From: Muricea muricata
Taxonomy: Eukaryota; Cnidaria; Anthozoa; Malacalcyonacea; Plexauridae
Length of the DNA: 64,000 nt
NCBI GenBank assembly: GCA_963855995.1
Contig: OY979716.1
Span: 123,504,237 to 123,568,236 of the forward strand
Reading direction: 5' to 3'
The notes below the pieces were generated by a model. That model did no database searches, was not told the origin of the DNA, and worked only from the letters and a program-made list of their open reading frames with translations. The translations under genes and the position numbers were made by a program. How positions within the stretch are numbered: the stretch's first letter is position 1; every line of letters starts with the position of its first letter. Below, piece by piece: positions 23,697-34,417 of this stretch.

Positions 23697-23935
23697 TATG
23701 TCTAAAGGGGTCACCATTTCATGTGGGTATCTTCCCAAAACATTAGGTATTAAGTAAGCTATATGTCTAAAGGAAATGGGCCTACCACTTAATGTGGTGT
23801 GGGCATCTCCCTAATGCATTAGGTATGGAGTAAGTTTTATGTCTAAAGGGGTCACCATTTAATGTGGGTATCTCCTCAGAACATTAGGTTGAAGTAAGTT
23901 ATTTGTCAGAAGGAAATGGGGTCACCACTTAACCA
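23697..23935. repeat. Tandem repeat, four units of about 66-75 bp
   Basis: Units begin near 23697, 23763, 23838 and 23904. They share ATGTCTAAAGG, GGTCACCA, TTAATGTGGGTATCTCC and CATTAGGT...GAAGTAAG. Alternate units carry an extra AAATGG insertion, suggesting a higher-order two-unit period of about 140 bp. Confidence 0.85.
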
Positions 23936-25369
23936 GATTTGTTAGATAAACAAGTTAGTGGCCGTACACAATCTTAGAATGGGTATCATTTTGTGAATTG
24001 AAAATAGAATATTTAAAAAAGTTGCTCATTACTAGAAAACTATTAATGACTTAGGAAACCTGCAAAAAAGGAATCATTTTATCATTCTAATAATGTACTA
24101 TAGGAACAGATTTAAACACCTTCTCACCCTAAAATAGAATAAAATACAATATCATTTATAAAGAAAGGCTAGCCATCTAGGTTTTTCAACAAAAATTTTG
24201 CAACAACTTCATCATGCAAAACATTGGAATTTTTTTTAAGTTTCACAATGTCTTTATGAATTCTCCTACTCGGTACTAGAATCTCTGTGAAAGTTCTTGT
24301 CATTATACATAAAAGAAAATCGACTCTCAAGCATTTGGATGTAAAAGAGGTTACCATACATTTTTTCAGGAGGCACTATCACATTTCAAGTTGCAAATAC
24401 GCTTTGATTCACAGGATCTAAAAGCTCAAATTGTTGCGTATCTTGAAATCTCTCAGTTAGCATTCCTAAAATTGAAGTAATTATCTCAAAATACAGCTGC
24501 TTGTAGTTGCGCTTCTTGTCAGCCCTACTTAAAGGTTTGCATACTTTGTGTACTGCTTTTTGGTAATAATTAAGTCGGTCGTTCTTTATTCGGCAATTGA
24601 TCGAACAGAAAAAGGCTTTATCAATAAAGCACTAACAATATCGGCCTCAATAATTACAGAAATTGTCACGCTTGTTCATGTCATTGTACGAAATCTCAAT
24701 GGCAATATCCCATATGATAATGACCTACCGTGATTGATGCTGCACTTTTGTCTTCTCACCCAGAAAGCTTCGAAAGAAAAAGCTGAATATTAACAAGCTC
24801 CGCTCATTTGAAATAGCGAGACTTCGGCATTAAAAACAGCCGGTTTGAGCATGCGCTGCGCTAACTATCCAACCAGAAATCAGCTTTCCAGAAGCTTTTA
24901 TCAATAAAATTGTATAGCATATTCCGCCATCTGAATTTGAGCGGAATACGCATTACGCGCGCATGTCACAAAACAAGAACCGCGCGAGTTCTAAAAGCGT
25001 GATAATTAGGTAATACCCCGTTTCAGTTGCTGGGAAACATCGCAGCGGAAAACACATAAATGGCACCCAGAATAGCAGAATTACTTCAATCAATATTTAA
25101 ATTTTTGATATCAGCAAAGCTGAGATTCAGCTTTTAGTATAATAAATTTATGGGGGATCTTATTTTTCTAAAAAATTTTTTAGTCCCGCCCTAACCGGTC
25201 CACTAACTAGGCCACTGTACCTTCAAGTTGGACGATACCCTCAATCTTATCTATCCATGATTTGCTATGTACTTAATTTTAAAATTTTAGTTCGAACAGT
25301 TTGCATGTTATTGAATTGAACGGAAAACAAACAAATAAAACATAACTGATGGCCAACTTTGTTATGATT
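23936..25369. other. Unrecognised, mostly non-coding
   Basis: Short open frames at 24169-24357 (minus) and 24548-24733 (plus) show no recognised domain. The stretch may contain decayed genes, but I cannot support one. Confidence 0.35.
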
Positions 25370-25768
25370 TTAGAAATTGTTGAAGGCTCTATTGAATGAA
25401 ATGGCCAGCGCAACAAATGAACCTTCCTGTGTGTCGACAAAAATGCAGATTCACCTTCTGATTAGTAAAGCAGAAGAAATGGGTTCAAAAAGAAATATAG
25501 AACAGGCTAGAAACCTCCTCAATCAAGCCACGACAATGAATGACAAGCTGGGGGATCAATCCATTAAAGCACTGATTTTCGAGGGCTTCGGCATATGTTA
25601 TCTATTAAATGAAGATTATGAAAAAGCAATAGAGTTTGTCAGTGCAGCGATAAAAATATATAGCCAGCTACCAGGACAGCTGCGTTTGAAATATTGGGGG
25701 AAGATGTGAGATTCAGTAAAGAGGACATCGAGGAAATCAGACGAAAGAATAAATTGAAGCTATAGGTA
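25370..25768 (+). pseudogene. Internally deleted TPR-CHAT paralogue
   Basis: Starts after an ATTTTAG splice-acceptor-like site, as does the intact gene at 55717. About 100 codons align with its N-terminal TPR region (QARNLLNQATTMNDKL, then IKALIFEGFGICY, DYEKAIEFVSAAIK, QLPGQ). Then the sequence jumps to the last codons of the CHAT domain (bases encoding FEILGEDVRFSKEDIEEIRR at 25685-25745), but one frame off, so the frame ends at TGA 25709. The missing middle corresponds to about 2.1 kb (residues ~90-795 of the full protein). The 3' flank to about 26060 also matches the flank of the full gene. A short TPR-only protein of about 100 residues could still be made. Confidence 0.85.
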
Positions 25769-26375
<607 letters not shown>

Positions 26376-26529
26376 GCAATAAAAAACGTTAAAAACGTCA
26401 TCAACTTGGACCTCTTACTTCATCTCAAACATCCACCAAAATAAAGGGAACTGCATGCGACTATCGTCGCGGAGACTTTATTGCTCTGCGACTAGCTCTA
26501 GAATCTAATTCGAACATTTCGGAAGTATC

Positions 26530-27090
26530 TCGGATGTACAAGAAATCTTTGAAACCCTGCCTAACACTGGTGATGATTATAAGACTGCCCTTGAGAAACT
26601 GAATGCGTATTTTCAACCGAAAAGAAATATTCCATTCGAGCGCCATGTTTTTCAGCAAGCTTCTCAACAGCCCGACGAATCAATGGATCTATTTGTCACG
26701 CGATTACGTACTTTGAGCAAAACGTGTGATTTTGGTGAACAAATTGACGAAGCTATTCGTGATCAAGTAATTGATAAATGTGTTTCAAAAGAGCTACGCC
26801 GTCGTTTATTTCGGGAACCCGAAATCGACCTTTCGAAACTGTTGAGAATTTCCCGCGCATTTGAACAGTCACATTTTTAAGCTCAGGAAATGGAACAACC
26901 CTTGCAATCCAGCGATTCCATCAATGCCATTCGACCAAGATATAACACAGAGAACTCCGGTGGTTCTCGCCGTGAAAGTCCAAACCATTTTAATGGAGCT
27001 AGTCAAGGACCTAGTCATTCTTCACCCTACAATCTTTCAAAACAAGAGTCCACGAGATAGCGAAGTCTCAGCCTTGTTATTGCTGTGACA
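26530..27090 (+). pseudogene. Gag remnant of the decayed Ty3 element
   Basis: Readable parts: QEIFETLPNTGDDYKTALEK, NAYFQPKRNIPFERHVFQQA, MDLFVTRLRTLSKTCDF (26683 on), IRDQVIDKCVSKELRRRLF, then SDSINAI and a partial zinc knuckle CYCCDNTGHRAKD (27077-27115). This parallels the intact gag at 38725-39624, which has KLTEYFAPKKNIMYEIHLF, LDQFYTRLCQLAKTCEF and DSINAL. Frame breaks occur at about 26680 and 26880. Confidence 0.82.
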
Positions 27091-27129
27091 ACACAGGCCA
27101 CCGTGCAAAAGATATTCGATGCCCTGCAG

Positions 27130-27660
27130 TTCGTCCCAAATTTTTCTACCAAATATAGCAGCTCCCCTTCGACAGCTCACGCACAAGGGCACACATTTAC
27201 ATGGACCAAACTCCACCAAAATGCATTTGAATCCTTGCAGAAAACTCTTACCAGCAATTCTGTCATAGCACATTTTAATCCTAGCACCCCCACTCAGTTT
27301 CGTGTTGATGCTAGTCCAGTTGGTCTGGTAGCTATATTAACCCAAACCCATGGTGATGAAACCCGACCAGTAGCCTATGCAAGTCGCACTCTGACACCCG
27401 TCGAGAGGCGTTATTCCCAGACTGAGCGCGAGGCTTTAGCTGTTGTCTGGGGATGTGAACGGTTCCGCCTCTATTTATATGGGCAACCTTCGACATCTAT
27501 ACAGATCACAAGCCTCTTAAAATTATCTACAGTCCCACATCGAAACTCCCAGCGCGAATCGAACGGTGGAGCCTTCGTTTGCAACCGCACATATTTAGCG
27601 TTAAGTATTCACCTGGAATTGATAATCTTACGGACGTACTTTCTCGTTTGCCAATAGGGA
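27130..27660 (+). pseudogene. RNase H remnant of the decayed Ty3 element
   Basis: Reads FTWTKLHQNAFESLQKTL, FRVDASPVGLVAILTQ (with the catalytic Asp), RPVAYASRTLTPVERRYSQ, REALAVVWGCERFRLYLYG, then a frame change and SPGIDNLTDVLSRLPIG-like codons (another frame, 27610-27660). It is the RNase H and tether part of a Ty3 pol. It joins directly to gag sequence, so about 1.5 kb of pol was lost. Confidence 0.85.
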
Positions 27661-27672
27661 CCTAAAGATTTA

Positions 27673-28015
27673 CGACGCGGCAGCTCAACGACGCGGCTTC
27701 ATAACAAAAGATTTTTTATAGAAGACAAGAGCCATGAATAATTTGTGGTCCCAGGGGTATTCTCAAGTGCGTAGCCATGCCTAATAGAACATCAAACTGA
27801 GAATTATCACGTCCCTTGGGCAACGTGAAAGCATTCTACGATGTAAGAAGCGTTTTGGAAGTCCAATTTATAGCAGAAAGCATATCGTTTTGGCCAACAA
27901 AATATTTGTAAGTTTCTAAAACAAGCTTCAAATGGTTATTAAAACAATCAAATTCCAAAAAGCTTCTTCCTGTACTTATGTATTGATACCGCGTCGTCGA
28001 GCTGCCGCGTTGTCG
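27673..28015. mobile_element. 343-bp TIR element (MITE) inside the Ty3 remnant
   Basis: Ends are inverted repeats of about 27 bp: the left starts CGACGCGGCAGCTC, the right (reverse complement) starts CGACAACGCGGCAGCTC. Within each end the 8-mer CGACGCGG recurs. Flanks read ...GATTTA and ATTTTA..., compatible with a 5-6 bp target duplication (ATTTA/ATTTTA). It splits Ty3 coding sequence that resumes at about 28030. No coding capacity. Confidence 0.75.
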
Positions 28016-28339
28016 ATTTTAAGCTCCCTAATACTCACCAATACAACAAGCAATATTCGCAACACGGCTGAAGAATATGTCCACTATGTCGTTCAGAATG
28101 CAGCTCCTAAGACCATGTCTCTCAGTACAATAAAAGAGGCCACCAACCTAGACCCAGTTCTTCAATTTCTTCGCGAGTGCATCACAATGGCCCAAGGTTA
28201 ATTCGACACGTCCATATTATGGTATCAGACATGAACTGATGATTGTTGATGACATTATCCTTCATTATGAAGAGTATTACGTCCACAGCTATTATAAAAA
28301 TGCATGCATGCATGCATGAAGACCACATTTGCAACCCAT

Positions 28340-28546
28340 GGAATCCCGCATGAAATTGTTACCGACAATGGACCATAATTCACCACCGAGTTTAGTACAT
28401 ACTTTTCCAGTTCCGGTATTGCACACCGTAAGGTCACACCCTATTGGCCAAAGGCCAACTCCGAAGTAGAACGTTTTAACCAAACTTTCGAAAAAGCAAT
28501 ACGTGCAGCGAATGTCGAAGGGAAAAACTGGAAAGAAGAACTTGAC
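28340..28546 (+). pseudogene. Integrase core remnant of the decayed Ty3 element
   Basis: Reads THGIPHEIVTDNGP (catalytic Asp), FSSSGIAHRKVTPYWPKANS, EVERFNQTFEKAIRAANVEG and WKEELDVF, with one stop after NGP. It ends at GACGTTTTT where the palindromic transposon entered. The same reading resumes at 31348 (LLNYRSTHHCTTGQPPAFFG). Confidence 0.85.
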
Positions 28547-28552
28547 GTTTTT
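28547..28552. repeat. Target-site duplication GTTTTT, left
   Basis: Six bases identical to 31342-31347. Removing the element and one copy restores the Ty3 codons for DVFLLNYR. Confidence 0.92.
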
Positions 28553-29021
28553 AATCAGTGGTAGGTTTCGGCAATTCCGTTTTTCACTAAATCTTGATTT
28601 TTGAAAACTGAATTTTGCACAAGTTTCAGGTTTCTACTTTTTACTGTTTTTGATTGACACGAATTTCCTACCCTTTTTCGCGTTTTCCACCAGTTTGATA
28701 TAACGTGCAAAAGGGTACCCTTTTTTGATAAATATGTCAAAGAATGTCCACCTTTTTTCATCTTATCACAGAGAATTGAAAAGCAGCGAAAAAGGTAGCT
28801 TTTTCGAGCTTATCGCTTCCGGACAAAAAGCTGAAAAAAGGGTACCCTTTTTGAGCTTATTGCACCGAGGAAGAAAGCAAACAAAAAGATGTCTTATCAG
28901 ATGAAGACTTCCTGAAAGATTAGCAGCAAAATGGTAGCGCGCAATTTTCAACTTAATATATAATCTATGATAATTTTTTGGCGCAAAATTCGTCACCGTC
29001 TGTCGCACTGTTTACATCAGT

Positions 29022-30212
29022 ATGGAGTATTTAGAGGCAAATATCGAGCAAATTCGACTGTGGGTAAAAGAAAATTATACTCATCGTATGATCAGCGATA
29101 CGCTGAAGCAAAATTTTCCTGAAGTAACGAGAGGGTTTTCGGAAAGAAATATACGACTATTTTGCTCGCAACACGAAATCCATAAAAGAAGTGATTTGGA
29201 TGAAGTTGATAGTATTGTCGAAGATTCGATACGCGAGGTATGTATTAATGTGCACATTCATAATTTGTGTGGAAAAGTTGCGCACAGTTTATAGCGCCAT
29301 ATCGGGTTTTATCTAGTATTATACTTCGATTAAATTCTTATTAAATATTGAATAGGTTGGGGCAACATATGGAAGGAAAATGATGGCTGGGTATATTCGA
29401 AGCAAAGGTCACGTTCGAAGTCGATCTCAGATTCGCAAATCACTTCAACGGATTAATCCAACCGATCACGAAAGGAGAAGAGCTGACACAGTTCGTGTAA
29501 GAAGTCCAATTCCATATAATGCAGCATATTATGGAGATAAATTACACTGTGATCAAAACGAGAAGCTTTCTAGATATGGCTGCACATTATTTGCTTTCAA
29601 CGATGGATGCAGTTCCAAAATAGTTCGAATGTTCTGCATGCCTAAGAAAAACGCAACCATCGTGTACTCTCAGTTCAGGTTTGTGGTCCTAAACAGTTTA
29701 CCTGTTATGCACTGAAATAAATAGTGCTATAAATTAAACTATGCAAGAAGTTTGTATGTTTGCCAATTGTACATGCGGCGTGTTTCAACGGTGACAGAAA
29801 ACTAATTCGCTTTTTCCGGTGGTGCATGTTGCAAGTTTAATAAGTCTCTTGAATATCCGGAAAACCCCCACCTTTCCTTAAAGAGAAAAACTAAATTAAG
29901 CCCTAAAACTTAAAACGCATTCAGGTTTTTTTTAAATAGCGCAAGTTAAATTAATGTTGAAAAAGGTTCTGTGCTTGATGCTTGACGGACATGCATGCAT
30001 ATAGCAAAAACTAATTGATACGAAAATTTAGTCACCACCAATCTTCATGACATTTATTAAAGCATTTACTGTACAATTATGCGAAATGTGCGGATAAATA
30101 CAATTCGTATGATAAGCCATAATTAACTCTTAACGAAGACTTATTGAACAATTTTCGTAGGGAGATTTTGCTCCAAGAGGGTATTTGGGACATGATTAGA
30201 GTAAACCATGGA
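29022..30212 (+). pseudogene. Integrase-type (DDE) transposase, 5' half, three exons
   Basis: Exon 1 29022-29237 (an N-terminal helix-turn-helix-like region, MEYLEANIEQIRLWVKENYT), donor GAG|GTATGT; acceptor AATAG|GTTGG; exon 2 29356-29678 (GATYGRKMMAGYIRSKG, RRADTVRVRSPIPYNAAYYG, DKLHCDQNEKLSRYG with the presumed first catalytic Asp, AFNDGCSSKIVR, MPKKNATIVYSQFR); donor CAG|GTTTGT. Intron 2 ends at CGTAG|GGAG; exon 3 from 30161 reads REILLQEGIWDMIRVNHGT, then the frame runs into the inverted arm at about 30211. Phases match at both junctions. The fold resembles integrase-like proteins with YGRRM and LHIDQNEK motifs known from fish and cnidarians. The last catalytic residue is missing. Confidence 0.88.
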
Positions 30213-30214
30213 AC

Positions 30215-30872
30215 CTGAACTGAGAATACACGATGCAGTTGCGTTTTTCTTAGGCATGCAGAACGTTCGAACTATTTTGGAACTGCATCCATCGTTGAAA
30301 GCAAATAATGTGCAGCCATATCTAGAAAGCTTCTCGTTTTGATCACAGTGTAATTTATCTCCATAATATGCTGCATTATATGGAATTGGATTTCTTACAC
30401 GAACTGTGTCAGCTCTTCTCCTTTGGTGATCGTTTGGATTAATCCGTTGAAGTGATTTGCGAATCTGAGATCGACTTCGAACGTAACCTTTGCTTCGAGT
30501 ATACCCAGCCATCATTTTCCTTCTATATGTTGCCCCAACCTATTCAATATTTAATAAGAATTTAATCGAAGTATAATACTAGATAAAACCCGATATGGCG
30601 CTATAAACTGTGCGCAACTTTTCCACACAAATTATGAATGTGCACATTAATACATACCTCGCGTATCGAATCTTCGACAATACTATCAACTTCATCCAAA
30701 TCACTCTGTTATGGATTTCGTGCTGCGAGCAAAATAGTCGTATATTTCTTTCCGAAAACCCTCTCGTTACTTCAGGAAAATTTTGCTTCAGCGTATCGCT
30801 AATCATACGATGAGTATAATTTTCTTTTACCCACAGTCGAATTTGCTCGATATTTGCCTCTAAATACTCCAT
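30215..30872 (-). pseudogene. Same transposase 5' half, inverted copy
   Basis: Minus-strand copy of exons 1 and 2. Exon 1 starts at 30872 and has a one-base frame change after the HEIH codons. Exon 2 (from about 30539) again gives GYTRSKGYVRSRSQIRKSL and KLHCDQNEKLSRYG. A two-base difference near 30235 (CAACTGCATCG against CAACCATCG) shifts its end, and the copy stops at the exon 2 / intron 2 border. Confidence 0.88.
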
Positions 30873-31341
30873 ACTGATGTAAACAGTGCGACAGACGGTG
30901 ACGAATTTTGCGCCAAAAAATTATCATAGATTATATATTAAGTTCAAAATTGCGGGCTACCATTTTGCTGCTAATCTTTCAGGAAGTCTTCATCTGATAA
31001 GACACCTTTTTGTTTGCTTTCTGCCTTCGCGCAATAAGCTCAAAAAGGGTACCCTTTTTTCAGCTTTTTGTCCGGAAGCGATAAGCTCGAAAAAGCTACC
31101 TTTTTCGCTGCTTTTCAATTCTCTGTGATAAGATGAAAAAAGGTGGACATTTTTTGACATATTTATCAAAAAAGGGTACCCTTTTGCACGTTATATCAAA
31201 CTGATGGAAAACGCGAAAAAGGGTAGGAAATTCGTGTCAATCAAAAACAGTAAAAAGTAGAAACCTGAAATTTGTGCAAAATTCAGTTTTCAAAAATCAA
31301 GATTTAGTGAAAAACGGAATTGCCGAAACCTACCACTGATT

Positions 31342-31347
31342 GTTTTT
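31342..31347. repeat. Target-site duplication GTTTTT, right
   Basis: Second copy of the 6-bp duplication, followed by CTGCTGAAT, the continuation of the Ty3 integrase codons. Confidence 0.92.
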
Positions 31348-31867
31348 CTGCTGAATTATCGCTCCACTCACCATTGCACAACGGGGCAACCACCCGCATT
31401 TTTTGGCCGTAACATTCGGAATAAAATACCCGAGCCACCAACATCAAACCACCCGATGAAATACGGATAACTGTTCTTCAACACGATCGCGAAAGAAAAG
31501 AGAAAATCAAATCTTATGCTGATGACCATAACCGAGCTTCAATGTCAGATATAAAAAAGAGAGATACGTGCTTCTCCGTCAACCTCGGCAAACATAATTG
31601 TCAACCACCTATGATCCGAAGCCGTACACTGTCGAAGAAAAGAAAGGGCCTAGTGTGCTACTGAAACGACCCTTCGAACCCCAGATTATGAGAAACGAGA
31701 GTATGATACGTAAAATTCCTGACGTCGCTGATATCAAGAAAAGATCTAGGGGACCCGAAAATTGCAAACAACAAGCCAGCGAAGAGAGGAAGCATGAAAA
31801 GCAGAACGAGGTCAGTATGAGACCACAACGAGCTAGACAGCCACCGGACTATTACGGACAAAGCTGA
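31348..31867 (+). pseudogene. Integrase C-terminus of the decayed Ty3 element
   Basis: Resumes with LLNYRSTHHCTTGQPPAFFG and RNKIPEPPTSNHP, and after frame breaks reads TTYDPKPYTVEEKKGPSVLL and RPQRARQPPDYYGQ (31600-31866). These are the usual end motifs of this Ty3 group (compare SPKPYQVVAMKG in the intact element). The last 90 codons are open. Confidence 0.82.
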
Positions 31868-31976
31868 TTGAACTTAACAATAATATATATAAAAGATAAT
31901 AATTTTTAGTATTTTTACACAAGTGAACATAAGAAATCCGACGTTGTGATTGGTAGAATTTGACGTGACAATCCTT

Positions 31977-32000
31977 TATATTCACCTACAGGTGAATATA
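31977..32000. promoter_or_regulatory. Perfect palindrome upstream of the DUF3504 gene
   Basis: TATATTCACCT, 2 nt, AGGTGAATATA: an 11-bp perfect inverted repeat ending 22 bp before the ATG at 32023. A CCAAT-type box (ATTGGT, 31950) and two GACGT motifs lie just upstream. It could be an operator for a dimeric protein or a hairpin in the 5' UTR; there is no direct evidence for either. Confidence 0.5.
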
Positions 32001-32022
32001 ACAATAAAAACAAAATTACAAA

Positions 32023-33131
32023 ATGGCGACTAGCCGTTTTGTGCAAGTTACGAACAAGGAAATCGACGAAATTAACATAAATTCAATTCCAAAAGATACG
32101 AAAGACGCAACAAAATTTGGACTTAAACTTTTCCAGGGTATGTATTTCATTTTCAGTATAAATAGTGTTTTACACAACGTAAATAACATTTTAGGACTAC
32201 AAATTATTTCACGTAAAAATATAACTTTAATATACAAAAGATCGACAATTATTTCTTTTAATAAACAGAATGGTATCAACAACAAACAGAGTTCACTTGT
32301 CCTTTCGAAGAAATGGAAATTAGCAAGATGAATAAATGCCTCTCAAAATTTTATCTATCCATAAGAAAAAACGGCGGAGGTTTTTACAAGAAAACCACTT
32401 ACTTGTCCATTAGAGCGGCCCTCGACCGACATCTGAAGTCAGCCCCACACAACAAAGCATTCAGCATATGCGACAATCAACTGTTCAATGAAGCAAATAA
32501 AACTTTAAACTCTTACCTAAAACATCTAAGCAGCAGTGGTCAAATAGCAGGAACTGTCCATAAGAAACCGCTAACTGGCGAGTTAATCCAAACTCTGTAC
32601 GAGAAGGGACAGCTTGGCGACGCGACAACACAAAACCCAAGAGTCCTCCTTCAGACATCATGGTTCTTTATATCCTTGTACTTTGGGAAAAGAAGAAGGG
32701 AAAACCAACCAGCGATGAAAAAATCCATGCTTCGCTTGATGAAGAGCCCTGATGGAGGATACTTCGAGTTGAATAAAAGCGAGCCCGGCACGGTCCTTAC
32801 GAGTAAAAATCATACTGGCGGCCTCGAAGGCACCGAAGATCATTCTGACGGGAAAATCTTTTCGCAGCCAGGATCTGCAAGATATCCTGTTCAAGTCATC
32901 AAGACTTTCCTGTCCCACTTAAATCCAAATATAAATGCTCTATTCCAAACACCGAAAGAGATGTCAAGAGAGTTCAACCCGAAAAGCTGCATTGTTTGGT
33001 ATGATGCCCGTAAACTTGGTCACAATTCTCTCGAGAACATGCTAAAAAATTCTGCATCACAAACAGCAACCAGAAGACAGCCAAAATGCACAAAATGTCC
33101 CTTCCGTTGTAAGATGTCTACACCTCAGTGA
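32023..33131 (+). CDS. DUF3504 / Crypton-type tyrosine-recombinase-derived protein, two exons
   Basis: Exon 1 32023-32137 ends CAGG|GTATGT; exon 2 starts after AACAG at 32269. Phase 1 joining gives ...KLFQ-E-WYQQQTEF..., 325 residues in total. The protein matches the DUF3504 family of Crypton recombinases and their host descendants (ZMYM2/3/4, QRICH1, KCTD1). Seen: NKCLSKFYLSIRKNGGGFYK, YLSIRAALDRHL (N-terminal core-binding part), then SWFFISLYFGKRRREN (catalytic-type Arg, about residue 180), GGYFEL, and near the end VWYDARKLGHNSLENMLKN. In relatives this last block is followed by a segment with His, Arg and (in active enzymes) Tyr. Here 27 unrelated codons (TRRQPKCTKCPFRCKM) and a stop follow, so strand exchange is unlikely. 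A host-adapted DNA-binding protein or a truncated element are both possible. Confidence 0.85.
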
Positions 33132-33540
33132 CTGCTAAATAGAGTTTTCTCATAATTTTATGACATGTCTTTTGTCCAGTGACAATGCTATAGCAATTAA
33201 ATAGGTCTATTGATCGTCAGCTGGTCTGAAAGTTATCTACAGTCACTTACAGCAGATTATTTTGTCTGGTAAATTACTTAGAATGTTTACATATCTTATG
33301 AATAACATAATCCTATGCTAGTCCTAATCTTGTCTTGTAGTACCTTCTACCTAGTTATAAGACAAGAGTTATCCCGAATAACGTGTGCATCTGCTGAAAC
33401 TATCAGTCGGCCAAGGTTTCCACCTAGTTATGTTGTGCTGAATATAATATGATTTGTTGGAGATAATGGAGGTTGAGACAAATTTTGCACATAGTTAATA
33501 TGTTAATTTGTTAAAATATATTAGCCCTCATATGTGACAG

Positions 33541-33596
33541 TTTGTATTCTCATGAGTTTGTATTCTCATGAGTTTGTATTCTCATGAGCTTGTATT
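33541..33596. repeat. Tandem repeat, 16 bp x 3.5
   Basis: TTTGTATTCTCATGAG repeated three times with a partial fourth (CTTGTATT). Each unit contains the palindrome CTCATGAG. Confidence 0.9.
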
Positions 33597-34285
33597 AAAC
33601 ATTTGCTTCTTATAATACGGTTGATTCAAGCTGGTAATGGTCTTGTCAATGCCCATGCTATTAGTCCGCACATCAACATGATGAGCCATCTAAATGCAAT
33701 TGTCGTCAGTTATCTATAAAAAATATCACATAAAATGATGTTTAGCTCACATTTTTGTCTTTAAAAAATTGGCTTGCCCAAAAACTGTCGCATTTAACCA
33801 TTGCTAAAAAAAACTCTATGCTTTGTGAGGCAATTTGATTTAGCACCATCACAACACATCAAAGTGACAGCACGCAGGTAACATTTTCTTGCAATTGACA
33901 TTTGCACCTGAATTCAACACAACATCTTCCATGATTGTATTTGACAAGTACGGCCAGGTATATATCAAACAAAATGCCAGTAAATTGTTTCAAATGCTGT
34001 ATGTTATCAAATATAAATTATATAAACGCATAATTAAATGATCAGTACTAGATGTCTTTATTCGCACCCCAAAACATCATTCAATAAGATACCTGGTATA
34101 TGTATTATTGAAATACAGTTACAGGTGCTATATTTTTTATACAGCAACATGAACTAATATTCCGATATCATTTTCTCTTTTGCGTACTATCAAATCGTAA
34201 CACATCTTACAGGTCATTTAGCGGAATTCTAACGTCACTTCGCATCTCCAAAGTCAAAGGAGAAGCCCACCTTCGTCGTTTTGTT

Positions 34286-34417
34286 CTACTTCGACATCGC
34301 GAGGCCGAGCAGGAGGTTCGCTCTCACAGCGCCATAATCCGAGTTTTTATCGTTTCCTTCGCTTCCTGGACTATTTTCGTTTGAATTATCAGAAGATGTC
34401 TCCCTATAGTCAGTCAT
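34286..34417 (-). CDS. Possible first exon or small ORF, unrecognised
   Basis: An open frame of 43 codons starting GAGAAATGA and reading TDYRETSSDNSNENSPGSEG, an acidic, Ser/Asn-rich start typical of disordered N-termini. An alternative frame continues after it to CCTGTAAGAT near 34212, a donor-like site. No known domain. It may be the first exon of a lost or distant gene, or chance. Confidence 0.2.
   Translation of the reverse strand: MTDYRETSSDNSNENSPGSEGNDKNSDYGAVRANLLLGLAMSK

Larger units (their letters stand above)
28553..31341. mobile_element. 2,789-bp palindromic DNA transposon
   Basis: Ends AATCAGTGGTAGG...CCTACCACTGATT, flanked by a perfect 6-bp duplication GTTTTT. The two arms (28553-29682 and 30211-31341, about 1.13 kb each) are near-identical inverted repeats around a 528-bp centre. 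Each arm contains the 5' end of the element and exons 1 and 2 of a DDE/integrase-type transposase. The centre holds intron 2 and the start of exon 3 in plus orientation, after which the second arm begins. The 3' half of the original element is thus replaced by an inverted copy of its 5' half. The 6-bp duplication and the integrase-like protein suggest an IS3EU-like or related group; that assignment is tentative. Confidence 0.92.
26400..31870 (+). mobile_element. Decayed Ty3/gypsy element with nested insertions
   Basis: Pieces in order: gag (26500-27090), a jump from the zinc knuckle into RNase H (27100-27660), the region after the RNase H domain (28020-28200), integrase core (28340-28546) and, after a 2,789-bp insertion, the integrase end (31348-31870). 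Protease and most of RT are deleted. It is related to the intact element at 38567 (similar gag and RNase H) but clearly diverged, so it is another, older family. No LTRs found. Confidence 0.85.

Noticed and set aside
23697-23935. CRISPR-like array
   Set aside because: The units are contiguous tandem copies without unique spacers, and the context is animal DNA. No CRISPR array is present in the window.
28553-31341. Two independent insertions of the same transposon in opposite orientation
   Set aside because: A single 6-bp duplication flanks the whole unit and there are no inner ends or duplications, so it entered as one palindromic element.
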